DNA from: Prochlorococcus sp. AG-321-E21
GTDB taxonomy: Bacteria; Cyanobacteriota; Cyanobacteriia; PCC-6307; Cyanobiaceae
Assembly (NCBI GenBank): GCA_003283415.1
Contig: QBXH01000008.1
Coordinates: 1 to 56,877 of the forward strand
DNA length: 56,877 nt
Direction: 5' to 3'
The notes beneath the pieces were generated by a model. That model was not told the DNA's origin. It saw only the letters and a list, made by a program, of their open reading frames with translations, and ran no database searches. Shown here one piece after another: positions 8,350 through 17,110 of this stretch (position 1 is the stretch's first letter; each line of letters begins with the position of its first letter). The position numbers were made by a program, and so were the translations under genes.

Positions 8350-9021
8350 ATGCAAGTGGTAATACTTACAGGATTAATTGCAGGATTTATTCATGTAGTT
8401 AGCGGTGCAGATCATCTTATCGCAATGGCCCCCTCATCAATAACTGGACCAAAGCAGGCCCTCAGAAATAGCTACTCTTGGAGTTTGGGACACTCCTCAG
8501 GGATTGTAATTTTAGCTGTTTTAGCGATTTTCATAAAAGATATTGCTTCAATAAATAAATTTTCTCATTTTGCTGAATTTTTAGTAGGGATTTCTTTATT
8601 AGTGGTAGGCGTTTATGCAATTAAAAATTATTTTAATTTGAGGATTCATTCTCATTCTCATGAACATAAAAATGGAATTGCTCATGAACATATGCATTTC
8701 CATAGTAAAAATTTAAAAAGATATAATAATAATTCTCATGCCCTAACAGGTTTAGGACTCTTGCATGGTTTTGCGGGGGGGGCTCATATTTTAGCAATTC
8801 TTCCTGCTTTAGCTCTACCTCTACCAAATGCCTTGGCTTATTTAATTGCATATTTAATAGGCTCTTTCATAAGTATGAATCTATTTACTTGTTTGATATC
8901 TTTTACAACATTAAATGCAAGTCAAAACTTTGTAAAAAGGTTAATAGCTTTTGCTGGAGGTTTATCTTTTTCCATGGGATTATTTTGGATTCAGAAGAGT
9001 GCTTCTTTATTCATTAGTTAG
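8350..9021 (+). CDS. Nickel permease associated with Ni-SOD (NicO/HupE-like)
   Basis: Multi-pass inner-membrane protein (about six hydrophobic segments) of the nickel/cobalt transporter group. The metal signature HVVSGADHLIAMAP (residues 15-28) resembles the HX4-5DH motif of NicO/NiCoT permeases. It is followed by SWSLGHSSG, a histidine-rich loop (HSHSHEH ... HEHMHFH, about residues 99-117) and LGLLHGFAGGAHILA. It converges with sodX/sodN and very probably supplies nickel for that superoxide dismutase. The name sodT is used for this neighbourhood in cyanobacteria. Substrate specificity is inferred from motif and context. Confidence 0.82.
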   Translation: MQVVILTGLIAGFIHVVSGADHLIAMAPSSITGPKQALRNSYSWSLGHSSGIVILAVLAIFIKDIASINKFSHFAEFLVGISLLVVGVYAIKNYFNLRIHSHSHEHKNGIAHEHMHFHSKNLKRYNNNSHALTGLGLLHGFAGGAHILAILPALALPLPNALAYLIAYLIGSFISMNLFTCLISFTTLNASQNFVKRLIAFAGGLSFSMGLFWIQKSASLFIS

Positions 9022-9027
9022 AAGAGT

Positions 9028-9372
9028 TTAAGATTTTACATTAAAGATCTTAGAAGTAACTATTCCAATTACTTTTTCCTTATTAATTAATCCCAATTTA
9101 TTGCTGTCTTCACTATATTCAATATTATCCCCTAAAACTTCGATACTATTTTTACTCACATTTTTGATCCTTTTAATTAACCTAATATTTTTAAAAGGAT
9201 GATGGAAAATTACTATTTGACCAACATTTAAAAGTGATTTGTTCTTAGTATATTTTTTAAAAAAAACTATGTCACTTTCTTTTAAAGTAGGAAGCATAGA
9301 TTTACCTCGAACAATTGCGGTTTTTCTTAGGCCAAATAAAAAAGCAATTAAATCGGAAAAATTTTTTAAAAT
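9028..9372 (-). CDS. sodX: Ni-SOD maturation protease (signal peptidase-like)
   Basis: Small S24/S26-type serine protease that trims the SodN propeptide so the N-terminal His can bind nickel. The catalytic-serine motif RGKSMLPTL spans codons just upstream of the only ATG (9295-9297). An ATG start would therefore remove the nucleophile, so translation must begin earlier. The general-base region IRLIKRIKNV and the family block LGDN are present. The frame is open back to the stop at 9391-9393 but contains no ATG, GTG or TTG. ATT at 9370-9372 is chosen only as a plausible start (114 aa). The gene begins right at the sodN stop and is probably coupled to it. Confidence 0.8.
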   Translation of the reverse strand: MLKNFSDLIAFLFGLRKTAIVRGKSMLPTLKESDIVFFKKYTKNKSLLNVGQIVIFHHPFKNIRLIKRIKNVSKNSIEVLGDNIEYSEDSNKLGLINKEKVIGIVTSKIFNVKS

Positions 9373-9379
9373 AATTAAA

Positions 9380-9853
9380 TTAGCTAGTTTTTACAAAAGC
9401 ATCACTTCTTCCTTTTGATTCCCAAAATATGTTATGAATTTTTTCTACAGAATTCATTAATTCTTCTGCTTGAGCTAAATCGATATTTACTTTGCAAGCA
9501 CTACATAATTTTGCTGCTTTCCAGATTGTTTCATGTAGATCTGGATAGGTTTCTAGGTGAACTGGCTTAAAATAGTCTGTCCATAAAATAAGAATTTCCT
9601 TCTTAGTTTCTTTAGCTTGTTCCTCTTTAACTGCCACGAATCTAGAAAATGTATTGCTGTAAGAAGCCCAATCTGCAGAATCAGTACTTGAAGGAGGAGT
9701 AAGCGCAATAAGCTTCTTTGTCATTGCTAATACTGCTTCAGCCGCAACTCTTGTAGAAGCAGGATCATAAACTCCACATGGACCGTCGCAGTGAGCATGA
9801 ACTTCCATTATGGAATTTTTATTTAAAAGAGAATTGATGAATTTAGTTAACAT
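9380..9853 (-). CDS. sodN: Nickel-containing superoxide dismutase
   Basis: Cytoplasmic homohexameric superoxide dismutase. The nickel hook HCDGPCGVYDP follows a leader of 20 residues (MLTKFINSLL...VHA). After SodX cleavage His1, Cys2 and Cys6 would coordinate Ni. The 157 aa precursor gives a mature enzyme of about 137 aa, as expected. It precedes sodX on the same strand and faces the nickel permease. Ni-SOD in place of Fe/Mn-SOD is characteristic of marine picocyanobacteria and spares iron. Confidence 0.96.
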   Translation of the reverse strand: MLTKFINSLLNKNSIMEVHAHCDGPCGVYDPASTRVAAEAVLAMTKKLIALTPPSSTDSADWASYSNTFSRFVAVKEEQAKETKKEILILWTDYFKPVHLETYPDLHETIWKAAKLCSACKVNIDLAQAEELMNSVEKIHNIFWESKGRSDAFVKTS

Positions 9854-9926
9854 TCGTTTTTTATATCTAAATATATATTACTTGTACATTAACTAAATTG
9901 AAAAGTTTTAGATGTTTTTTCTTACT

Positions 9927-10499
9927 TTAATTGACTTTTAATAATTCGACCTCAAAAATCAAAGTTGCATTTGCAGGTATCACATTTCCTGCTCCTCTTG
10001 ATCCGTAACCTAATTCAGGAGGGATTGTTAATTTTCTTTTTCCTCCAACTTTCATTCCGGCTACTCCTTCATCCCAACCCTTAATTACTCTTCCAGCACC
10101 TAACGGGAAACTGAATGGAGCTCTACCAATACTGGTATCAAATTGGGTTCCATCTTCAAGTGTTCCTGTATAGTTTACAGAAACTGTTTGTCCAGAGCTG
10201 GCTTCATCTCCCTCTCCATTAACTATATCTATAATAATTAAACCACTATCTGTAGTTCTAGAGTTGCTTTCTTCTTGCATTTCTTCTGCCATAGCGAAAA
10301 GTATTGGGTTTGGATCTGATGGATCTAGTTCAAATATATTGGTATTTGAAACATTAGATGATTTTGTAATAGGTGTTTTATTTACGATTTCAGCTTTTGA
10401 TTCAGCTGCATTAACAACCTGAGGAGAATTAAATTGACTAAACAGAGTTAATGAAAGGCAAAATACAAAAATCGTAAAACTAATTAAAACTTCTTTCAC
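9927..10499 (-). CDS. FKBP-type peptidyl-prolyl cis-trans isomerase, exported
   Basis: An N-terminal signal sequence (hydrophobic [11 protein letters not shown], then a small-residue region) is followed by a low-complexity linker. A full FKBP domain occupies about residues 85-190, including [32 protein letters not shown] and [24 protein letters not shown]. Proline-isomerase chaperone acting in the periplasm or thylakoid lumen. It is transcribed divergently from lnt. Substrates are unknown. Confidence 0.9.
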   Translation of the reverse strand: MKEVLISFTIFVFCLSLTLFSQFNSPQVVNAAESKAEIVNKTPITKSSNVSNTNIFELDPSDPNPILFAMAEEMQEESNSRTTDSGLIIIDIVNGEGDEASSGQTVSVNYTGTLEDGTQFDTSIGRAPFSFPLGAGRVIKGWDEGVAGMKVGGKRKLTIPPELGYGSRGAGNVIPANATLIFEVELLKVN

Positions 10500-10586
10500 T
10501 TAATTTTAAAAGTTACTACATTTTATACTACAGAAAAAGGTACGATAAATATATATTTTTAGAATAATTAATTTAGAAATTTTATA

Positions 10587-12080
10587 TTGTTGATCAACAC
10601 TCAAAATAAAAAGTTCAACAAATATTTTTATCCATGCTTGGGAGGCATCTTTGGAGGAATTGCTACATCAACTCATTGGTGGTTATTTTTTATGCCAATC
10701 TCTTTATTTATTTTATGGAGTAGAAGTGACAAAAAAACGGCAAACTTTCTTTGGGGGTTTTTCTTTATTTTAGTTAGTCATTCTTGGCTTTTTGAACTTC
10801 ACCCATTGACATGGTTGGGTTTCTCATGGATATCAAGTTTAATTATCTCCATTTCAATCTTGTTAGTTTGCTCTTTGATAGGAGGGATATTAGTTTATTT
10901 ATGGGGTCTTTTGAGTAAAAGAATCCTATTCAAAAAAGATATTTCTGAAATTAATTTTTTACCATTAATTACAAAAGTTTTATTATTATCTTTTGCCTGG
11001 GCTATAGGTGAATTTATTCTTTCCCAAACGCCTCTTTTTTGGATAGGTTTAGGGGAAGGAATAGTTCCTGGAGATATGTATCTTGCGGGTTTAGCAAAAT
11101 GGATTGGTGCAAGTGGATTATGTGTAGTGCAATTAATTATAGGTTTTTGGATATATCTGATTTATGAAAAATGGAAAAGAAAATATCATTTAAAAAGAAC
11201 CTTCCTTTTTGGGCTTCTAATAATCGTAATTTTACATTTTTTTGGAGGTTTAACAAACCCAATGAAAAGAGATAATGGCTACCCCGTAGCTTTATGGCAA
11301 TCTAATATGCCCACAAGAGAAAAAACGAACTTTAATAATCAATATATAAATGAAAAGTTGATTTCTGCTCAAAAAATTTCTGTTTTAAATAATGCGAAAC
11401 TCCTTATTACACCTGAAGGAACTTTGAACAATAATTTTGATTTAGCTTTCAAAAGTAAGATAAGGATGCTCGCAGGAGGTTTTAGAAACTCTACAAATGG
11501 CCTTAGAAGTTCTTTTCTTGGATATCAAATTGGGGATAAAACTTATACATCCTTTATTGATAAATATAGACTTGTACCGTTGGGGGAGAAAATTCCAGGA
11601 TTTTTTAATATCTTTTCAAGAGGACTTTCGGCTGTTGGAGGTATTCAACCAGGATCAAATTCAAGGTTTTTTAAATGGAAATCTACTCCACCACTTGCGA
11701 TAGCAATTTGTTATGAAATTAGTGATGGATTTAAAATAAGAAAGGCCATTAATAGAGGTGGAGAATTAATAATTTCAGCAGCCAACTTAGATCCTTATCC
11801 AATTAAGCTTCATAATCAATTCCTATCTTTGGCCAGAGTAAGAAGTATAGAAAATAAAAGAGATAATATATTAGTTTCAAATACTGGTCCATCAGGATTA
11901 GTGAGTGAAGACGGAAGAATAATTAAACTATTTGATCCTAATACTGAACAAAATGAAGTTGTAAATCCTAATTTTTCTACTGAAAAAACTTTCTACACAA
12001 AATATGGTGAACGACCTTTGATCTTATTATTTCTTTTTTTAGTAGGCTTGAATTTATATTTAGGTAAATTCACTAATTAA
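10587..12080 (+). CDS. lnt: Apolipoprotein N-acyltransferase
   Basis: Inner-membrane enzyme that adds the third acyl chain to lipoproteins. An N-terminal half of about six transmembrane segments is followed by a nitrilase-like domain. The catalytic triad is visible: E277 in ITPEGTL, K335 in PLGEKIP and C375 in AICYEIS. It begins at tandem TTG codons (10587, 10590); either could initiate. The 497 aa length is normal. The last 21 bases overlap the convergent mnmA gene. Confidence 0.9.
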   Translation: MLINTQNKKFNKYFYPCLGGIFGGIATSTHWWLFFMPISLFILWSRSDKKTANFLWGFFFILVSHSWLFELHPLTWLGFSWISSLIISISILLVCSLIGGILVYLWGLLSKRILFKKDISEINFLPLITKVLLLSFAWAIGEFILSQTPLFWIGLGEGIVPGDMYLAGLAKWIGASGLCVVQLIIGFWIYLIYEKWKRKYHLKRTFLFGLLIIVILHFFGGLTNPMKRDNGYPVALWQSNMPTREKTNFNNQYINEKLISAQKISVLNNAKLLITPEGTLNNNFDLAFKSKIRMLAGGFRNSTNGLRSSFLGYQIGDKTYTSFIDKYRLVPLGEKIPGFFNIFSRGLSAVGGIQPGSNSRFFKWKSTPPLAIAICYEISDGFKIRKAINRGGELIISAANLDPYPIKLHNQFLSLARVRSIENKRDNILVSNTGPSGLVSEDGRIIKLFDPNTEQNEVVNPNFSTEKTFYTKYGERPLILLFLFLVGLNLYLGKFTN

Positions 12081-13226
12081 ACCGCCACCTAATAAGATTT
12101 CATCTTTATAAAAAACCGCTGCTTGACCAGGAGTGACTGAGCTTTGGTTATCTTCGAAAATTAATTTAAATGTTTTATCCATATTATCTTCATGTTTTAA
12201 AGGAACTAAAATTCCTTTAACTGGATCACTCCTATATCTTATTTGTGCTTCTATTTCTATATCTTTTAATGGCTCTTCAATTGAAACCCAGTTAACTTTT
12301 TTTATAATTGCTTCTCTTTTAAATAGGTCATTTTTATTAGCGACATAAACTATATTTTTTTGTTTATCTAAACTTTCCACGTATAGAGGCTCTGGCCAGG
12401 CAATACCCAAACCTTTTCTTTGTCCAATGGTGAAATGTTGAATACCATTATGAGTGCCAAGAATTTCTCCATTAATATGCTTAATTTCTCCCTTTTTAGG
12501 TTCAATATGATTATCAATAAATTTTTGCATAGATCCATAATGTTCAACTAAACATAGATCTTGACTTTCTGGTTTTTTTGCAGTTCTAAGTCCTAATCTC
12601 AAGGCCTCTTTTCTTGTCTCTTCTTTTTGAAGATTTCCGAGCGGCAGTATTAGTCTACTTAATACTTCTTGAGAAAGACTGTAAAGAAAGTAACTCTGAT
12701 CTTTATTTCTATCAGCCCCCCTTAGGAGTATGAAATCTTTGAATTGGAAATTTTCAGATTTTTTAATGTTTTCATAAGAACTTTTTTGAACCCTTGCATA
12801 GTGACCAGTAGCGATATAAGTAAACTCTTTTTGTTTAATAACAAAATTAAGCATCTCTTCAAATTTTACATTTTTATTACACATTGAGCACGGAAGTGGC
12901 GTGAAGCCTGATTTGTATCCTTCAGTAGTCTTTTTAATTACTTCCCTTTCAAAAATTACTCTTGAATCCAATATATTATGATTTATTCCTAAATCTTCAC
13001 ATAGACCTGCTGCATCAACTAATCCTTCAGAACAACAGGAGCCCTCTCCTTTCATTAACCAAAGAGTTAGGCCTTCAACATTCCATCCATCTTCCATAAG
13101 AAGAGCTGCTGATAGAGAACTATCCACTCCGCCTGAAAGACCAACAACAATATGTTTTTGATTTTTAGATTTATTATTAATAGAGGAACAGTTCTCTAAC
13201 TTTTTATCCTTTAAAGTCTCTAACAT
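12060..13226 (-). CDS. mnmA: tRNA-specific 2-thiouridylase
   Basis: Introduces the 2-thio group at U34 of tRNA-Lys/Glu/Gln. The PP-loop GLSGGVDSS (ATP adenylation) is near the N-terminus. The catalytic cysteines are in [13 protein letters not shown] and [10 protein letters not shown]. The tRNA-binding region [16 protein letters not shown] and the C-terminal barrel [10 protein letters not shown] follow. An extra cysteine-rich insert (GSCCSEG...LCEDL) is typical of the cyanobacterial form. Length is 388 aa. It converges on lnt with a 21-base overlap. Confidence 0.94.
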   Translation of the reverse strand: MLETLKDKKLENCSSINNKSKNQKHIVVGLSGGVDSSLSAALLMEDGWNVEGLTLWLMKGEGSCCSEGLVDAAGLCEDLGINHNILDSRVIFEREVIKKTTEGYKSGFTPLPCSMCNKNVKFEEMLNFVIKQKEFTYIATGHYARVQKSSYENIKKSENFQFKDFILLRGADRNKDQSYFLYSLSQEVLSRLILPLGNLQKEETRKEALRLGLRTAKKPESQDLCLVEHYGSMQKFIDNHIEPKKGEIKHINGEILGTHNGIQHFTIGQRKGLGIAWPEPLYVESLDKQKNIVYVANKNDLFKREAIIKKVNWVSIEEPLKDIEIEAQIRYRSDPVKGILVPLKHEDNMDKTFKLIFEDNQSSVTPGQAAVFYKDEILLGGGLISEFT

Positions 13227-13271
13227 GGGATTTTAAAAATTTGAACAGTTTGCAATAGCTTTGAACTAATT

Positions 13272-14840
13272 ATGAAAGAAATTTTATGGCCAGAACATGA
13301 CTCTAAACATCTAGTTGTTTATTCAAAGCAAATGTTAGATTTAGAACATGAAATTTTTTCTCAAGGAATGCCTCAAGAGGCACTGATGGAAAAGGTTGGA
13401 ATTCAGATATCTAAATGGCTTTTGAAAAGAAAATCTCTTTTAAAGGAGGGAATAATAGTTTTTTTAGGTCCTGGTCATAATGGTGGGGATGGGGCTGTAA
13501 TTGCTAAAGAGCTTTTTTTAAAGGGATATATAGTTAAATTATGGTGTCCATTTCCTTTAAAAAAAACATTAACAATTAATTATGTAAATTATCTTACATC
13601 TCTTGGAGTGGAAAAATTAATAAAGCCTCCTAATCCTGAAGGAAAGCACTTATGGATTGATGCTATTTTTGGAAATAATCAAAAAAGAAAAGTTGATGAG
13701 GAATTAATTGAATTATTTAATCAAAAATCTAAAAAAAAATCCGGCGATATTGTAAGCATAGACGTTCCAACTGGCTTATGTCCTAATTCTGGGAAACCCT
13801 TCTTAAAAAAAGCTGTAAGAGCCAACTATAATTTAGTTGTTGGACTTAATAAAGTTGGATTATTACAAGACACCGCATTATCTTATGTTGGCGAATTACA
13901 TCATATTGAAATAGGTATATCTAGAAGTCAATTATGTAAATTAGAAAATAAGATTTTAAAAGTTACTTATCAAGATTTAAAAACAATTAATCTTCCTTTA
14001 TTACCAAAAAATACAAGTAAATATAATAGAGGTAGAACATTATTAATTGCGGGAAGTGAAAGATATCCTGGGGCTGCACATTTAGCAATTAAGGGTGCTA
14101 TGGCAAGTGGGGCAGGATTTGTATCGGCAATTCTCCCTGATTTAGTAGCGAAATCTATTTGGCAAGTTGAACCAGAAGTAGTAGTTAGAGGAAGGATGAA
14201 AAGTGACAATAATGGGAATTCAATTTTATTCGATGCCATAAAGCATATTGATCTTTCTTCTTATGATTCAATAGTTATTGGCCCGGGAATTGGCTTAAAT
14301 AAGGACGATTGGGAAAAATCAACACAGCACTTATTAGATTTAAAAGGTTTATTGATTCTTGATGCGGATGCACTTAATAGAATTTCTAATTCGAATTTAG
14401 GATCTAAATTCTTTTTAAAAAGAAAGTCTGAAACTTGGATCACTCCTCATCATAAAGAATTTAGGAGGTTATTTCCTGAGATTGATTGTTTTAACAAAGT
14501 TGAACTAGCTATAAAAGCTGCTAACGAATTTGATATCAGTATTTTGTTAAAGGGAGCAAATAGTATTATTGCCAATAATGAAAAGGCATGGCAACTTTTT
14601 GGAACTGATGCTGAGACTGCAAGAGCGGGTTTAGGAGATCTTTTAACTGGATTTATTGGTGGATGTTCAGCAATAGATTTGTCGTATTTTGGAGATTATA
14701 TTAAGACTGAATCTTTATCAAAATACGTTTTTTTACACTCTTATGCTGCATCAAAGTCTAAAAAAGGGTCAAATGCTTCTTTAGTTGGAGATCAGTTATC
14801 CAAGTTAATGAGAAAAATAAAAACGAGGCTAATGTCATGA
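13272..14840 (+). CDS. nnr: Bifunctional NAD(P)H-hydrate epimerase / ADP-dependent dehydratase
   Basis: Repairs hydrated NAD(P)H. The N-terminal YjeF_N epimerase domain (about residues 1-215) contains VFLGPGHNGGDGAV and SIDVPTGL. The C-terminal ribokinase-like dehydratase domain (about 230-520) contains the AGSERYPGAAHLA, VIGPGIG, LDADAL and ITPHHKEF blocks. The usual GTGD anion hole reads AGLGDLLTGFIGG, a Thr-to-Leu change at a position that is normally conserved. The 522 aa length matches the fused form. Confidence 0.9.
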   Translation: MKEILWPEHDSKHLVVYSKQMLDLEHEIFSQGMPQEALMEKVGIQISKWLLKRKSLLKEGIIVFLGPGHNGGDGAVIAKELFLKGYIVKLWCPFPLKKTLTINYVNYLTSLGVEKLIKPPNPEGKHLWIDAIFGNNQKRKVDEELIELFNQKSKKKSGDIVSIDVPTGLCPNSGKPFLKKAVRANYNLVVGLNKVGLLQDTALSYVGELHHIEIGISRSQLCKLENKILKVTYQDLKTINLPLLPKNTSKYNRGRTLLIAGSERYPGAAHLAIKGAMASGAGFVSAILPDLVAKSIWQVEPEVVVRGRMKSDNNGNSILFDAIKHIDLSSYDSIVIGPGIGLNKDDWEKSTQHLLDLKGLLILDADALNRISNSNLGSKFFLKRKSETWITPHHKEFRRLFPEIDCFNKVELAIKAANEFDISILLKGANSIIANNEKAWQLFGTDAETARAGLGDLLTGFIGGCSAIDLSYFGDYIKTESLSKYVFLHSYAASKSKKGSNASLVGDQLSKLMRKIKTRLMS

Positions 14841-14892
14841 AAGAAACAATTATCAACAGTTTTTTATAGTTTTAAACACATAACTACACAAT

Positions 14893-14955
14893 TTATACCT
14901 GAAATCTGAAGCAGGTATTAAGTAATCGTGTATTTCCTAAAAAGTATAGGAAAGT
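14893..14955 (+). promoter_or_regulatory. Two tandem hairpins in the leader of the sigma factor gene
   Basis: The first stem is ATACCTG (14895-14901) with CAGGTAT (14912-14918). The second is TTTCCTA (14933-14939) with TAGGAAA (14947-14953) and a 7-base loop. Neither is followed by a clear U-tract. They may be a terminator relic of nnr or an mRNA leader structure controlling the sigma factor; the role is not established. Confidence 0.35.
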
Positions 14956-14980
14956 TTTAATACCTCGATTTAGGTAAAAA

Positions 14981-15922
14981 ATGGCATCATCAGTATCAAC
15001 ATCAACTGAACCCCAAAAAAGAAGAGGTAACGATCCTATTAGTTGGTATCTTTCTAATATTGGTCGAGTTCCTTTATTAACTCCTGCTGAGGAAATTGAA
15101 TTGGGAAACCAAGTTCAAAAAATGATGGTTCTCACTGAAGACGGCCAATTAAATGAAAAAACAAAAGAATTTACTCCGCAAGAAAAAAGGACAATAAAAA
15201 TTGGAAGAAGATCAAAAGAGAGAATGATGAAGGCTAATCTAAGGTTAGTTGTGAGTGTTGCAAAAAAATATCAAGGGAAAGGATTAGAACTTTTAGATCT
15301 TGTTCAAGAAGGTTCTTTGGGTTTAGAAAGAGCGGTCGAGAAATTTGATCCTACAAGAGGATATAAGTTTTCTACATATGCCTTTTGGTGGATTCGCCAA
15401 AGTATGACGAGAGCTATTGCGTGTCAATCTAGAACTATTCGTTTACCAGTTCATTTAAGTGAGAGACTTGCGACTATTAGAAAAATAAGTAGGGAATTAG
15501 CTCATAAACTTGGAGCAATGCCAAATAGAATTGAAATTGCAGAAGCAATGGAAATAGATGTAGAGGAACTTGATTCTGTATTAAGACAAGCTTTATCTAC
15601 AAGTAGTTTGGACGCACCTGTTAATGGTGATGATGGGAGGAGTTTCTTAGGTGATCTTATCGCTGATAGTAATAATGAAGAGCCCCTAGACCAAGTTGAG
15701 CAGAAAATGCATCAAGAGCAGTTAGGTAAGTGGCTTAGTCATTTAAGTGAACAAGAACAGCATGTTTTGAAGTTAAGATTCGGTTTAGATGGAAACGAGA
15801 GGCATACCTTAGCAGAAATAGGAAGATTATTAGAAGTTTCCAGAGAAAGAGTAAGACAAGTTGAACTAAAGGCCCTTAGAAAACTACGAAATTTAACCAG
15901 AAAATTACCAAGTGGGATCTGA
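14981..15922 (+). CDS. RNA polymerase sigma factor, sigma-70 group 2 type
   Basis: A 313 aa sigma factor without region 1.1. Region 1.2 begins DPISWYLSNIGRVPLLTPAEE. Region 2 (about residues 84-155) has LRLVVSVAKKYQGKGLELLDL and the -10 recognition helix YKFSTYAFWWIRQSMTRAI. Region 3 follows, and region 4 ends with TLAEIGRLLEVSRERVRQVE. The length and missing region 1.1 point to a non-essential group 2 factor (SigB/C/D-like) rather than the housekeeping SigA. Its short upstream region carries two hairpins. It converges on pdhA with one base between stops. Confidence 0.9.
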   Translation: MASSVSTSTEPQKRRGNDPISWYLSNIGRVPLLTPAEEIELGNQVQKMMVLTEDGQLNEKTKEFTPQEKRTIKIGRRSKERMMKANLRLVVSVAKKYQGKGLELLDLVQEGSLGLERAVEKFDPTRGYKFSTYAFWWIRQSMTRAIACQSRTIRLPVHLSERLATIRKISRELAHKLGAMPNRIEIAEAMEIDVEELDSVLRQALSTSSLDAPVNGDDGRSFLGDLIADSNNEEPLDQVEQKMHQEQLGKWLSHLSEQEQHVLKLRFGLDGNERHTLAEIGRLLEVSRERVRQVELKALRKLRNLTRKLPSGI

Positions 15923-15923
15923 T

Positions 15924-16961
15924 TTAATCTTCTGCCCAAATATATTTTGTTAATTCGTTAGTGGGAGGTTCTGGTGCATCTAGAGCATTTTTAACGGATT
16001 CAGAGATTTCTAAATCTATTTTGTTTTCTATCCTTTTTAATTCCTCTTCTTTAGCAAAATTTCCTTCAATCATCTCATAAGCTAACTTTTTAACAGGATC
16101 CCTTTTTGCCCAGAATTCTTTTTCTTCTTCAGCTCTTAATTCATCTGGATCAGCTAAAGAATGGCCTCTAAATCTGTAAGTTAAACATTCAAGTAAAGTG
16201 GGACCCTCTCCAGCTCTTGCTCTTTCAACAGCTCTTTGAGCGGCTCCCCTCACAGCTAATACATCCATTCCATCAACTTCTTCGCCATGCATACCGAAAG
16301 CTGATGCTTTTCTCCATATTTCTGGGTTGCTTGTTGCTCTGTCATGAGCCATTCCAATAGCCCATTTATTATTTTCAACTACAAAAATTATTGGTAATTT
16401 CCATAATTGAGCCATATTCAAACATTCAAAGAATTGCCCATTATTACAAGTCCCATCTCCAAAGAAAGCAGCTGTTACAGAGTCACTTTTATTGTCACCT
16501 GCGACTTCTTTTTTGTACTTACTTGAAAAAGCTGATCCCAAAGCAACCGGAATACCTTCTCCAATAAAAGCATATCCTCCTAATAGATGATGCTCTTTTG
16601 AGAACAAATGCATAGAACCACCTCTACCTTTACTGCATCCTGTTGCTTTACCAAATAATTCGCTCATCACTTCAAAAGATGGAACACCTGCACTAAGTGC
16701 ATGAACATGATCGCGATAGGTACTACAAAACCAGTCATGCTTCCTTTTCATTGCACCTATCACACCAGTGCTGATTGCTTCTTGGCCGTTATAAAGGTGT
16801 ACGAATCCAAACATCTTACCTCTGTAGTACATTTCAGCACATTTATCTTCAAATCTTCTACCAAGCGTCATATCTTCGTAGAGAAATAATCCTGTTTCAC
16901 GATCTAACTTTGCTTTCTCAAAGTCCTGAAGATTTGAAATTCTCTCTACGTGTGTTTCCAA
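15924..16961 (-). CDS. pdhA: Pyruvate dehydrogenase E1 component, alpha subunit
   Basis: Thiamine-diphosphate subunit that decarboxylates pyruvate for acetyl-CoA synthesis. Visible are [17 protein letters not shown], the TPP-binding [17 protein letters not shown] ... NNKWAIG, and the regulatory-loop region [15 protein letters not shown]. The 345 aa length is standard for cyanobacterial or plastid-type E1-alpha. The E3 subunit lpd is in the same window at 5925-7364; pdhB and E2 are not. Confidence 0.95.
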   Translation of the reverse strand: METHVERISNLQDFEKAKLDRETGLFLYEDMTLGRRFEDKCAEMYYRGKMFGFVHLYNGQEAISTGVIGAMKRKHDWFCSTYRDHVHALSAGVPSFEVMSELFGKATGCSKGRGGSMHLFSKEHHLLGGYAFIGEGIPVALGSAFSSKYKKEVAGDNKSDSVTAAFFGDGTCNNGQFFECLNMAQLWKLPIIFVVENNKWAIGMAHDRATSNPEIWRKASAFGMHGEEVDGMDVLAVRGAAQRAVERARAGEGPTLLECLTYRFRGHSLADPDELRAEEEKEFWAKRDPVKKLAYEMIEGNFAKEEELKRIENKIDLEISESVKNALDAPEPPTNELTKYIWAED

Positions 16962-17110
16962 GAAAATACCTTAATGAAGTTTTGATTTGTTAACATTCTA
17001 AGCTTCAATGGACGATTTTCATGTTTTTTTTTAATAACTCTCCAAGACCTTATGAAAAAAAAATATAAATTGATAAAATTCATCTAGAGGATTTTCAATA
17101 GGATATTTGT

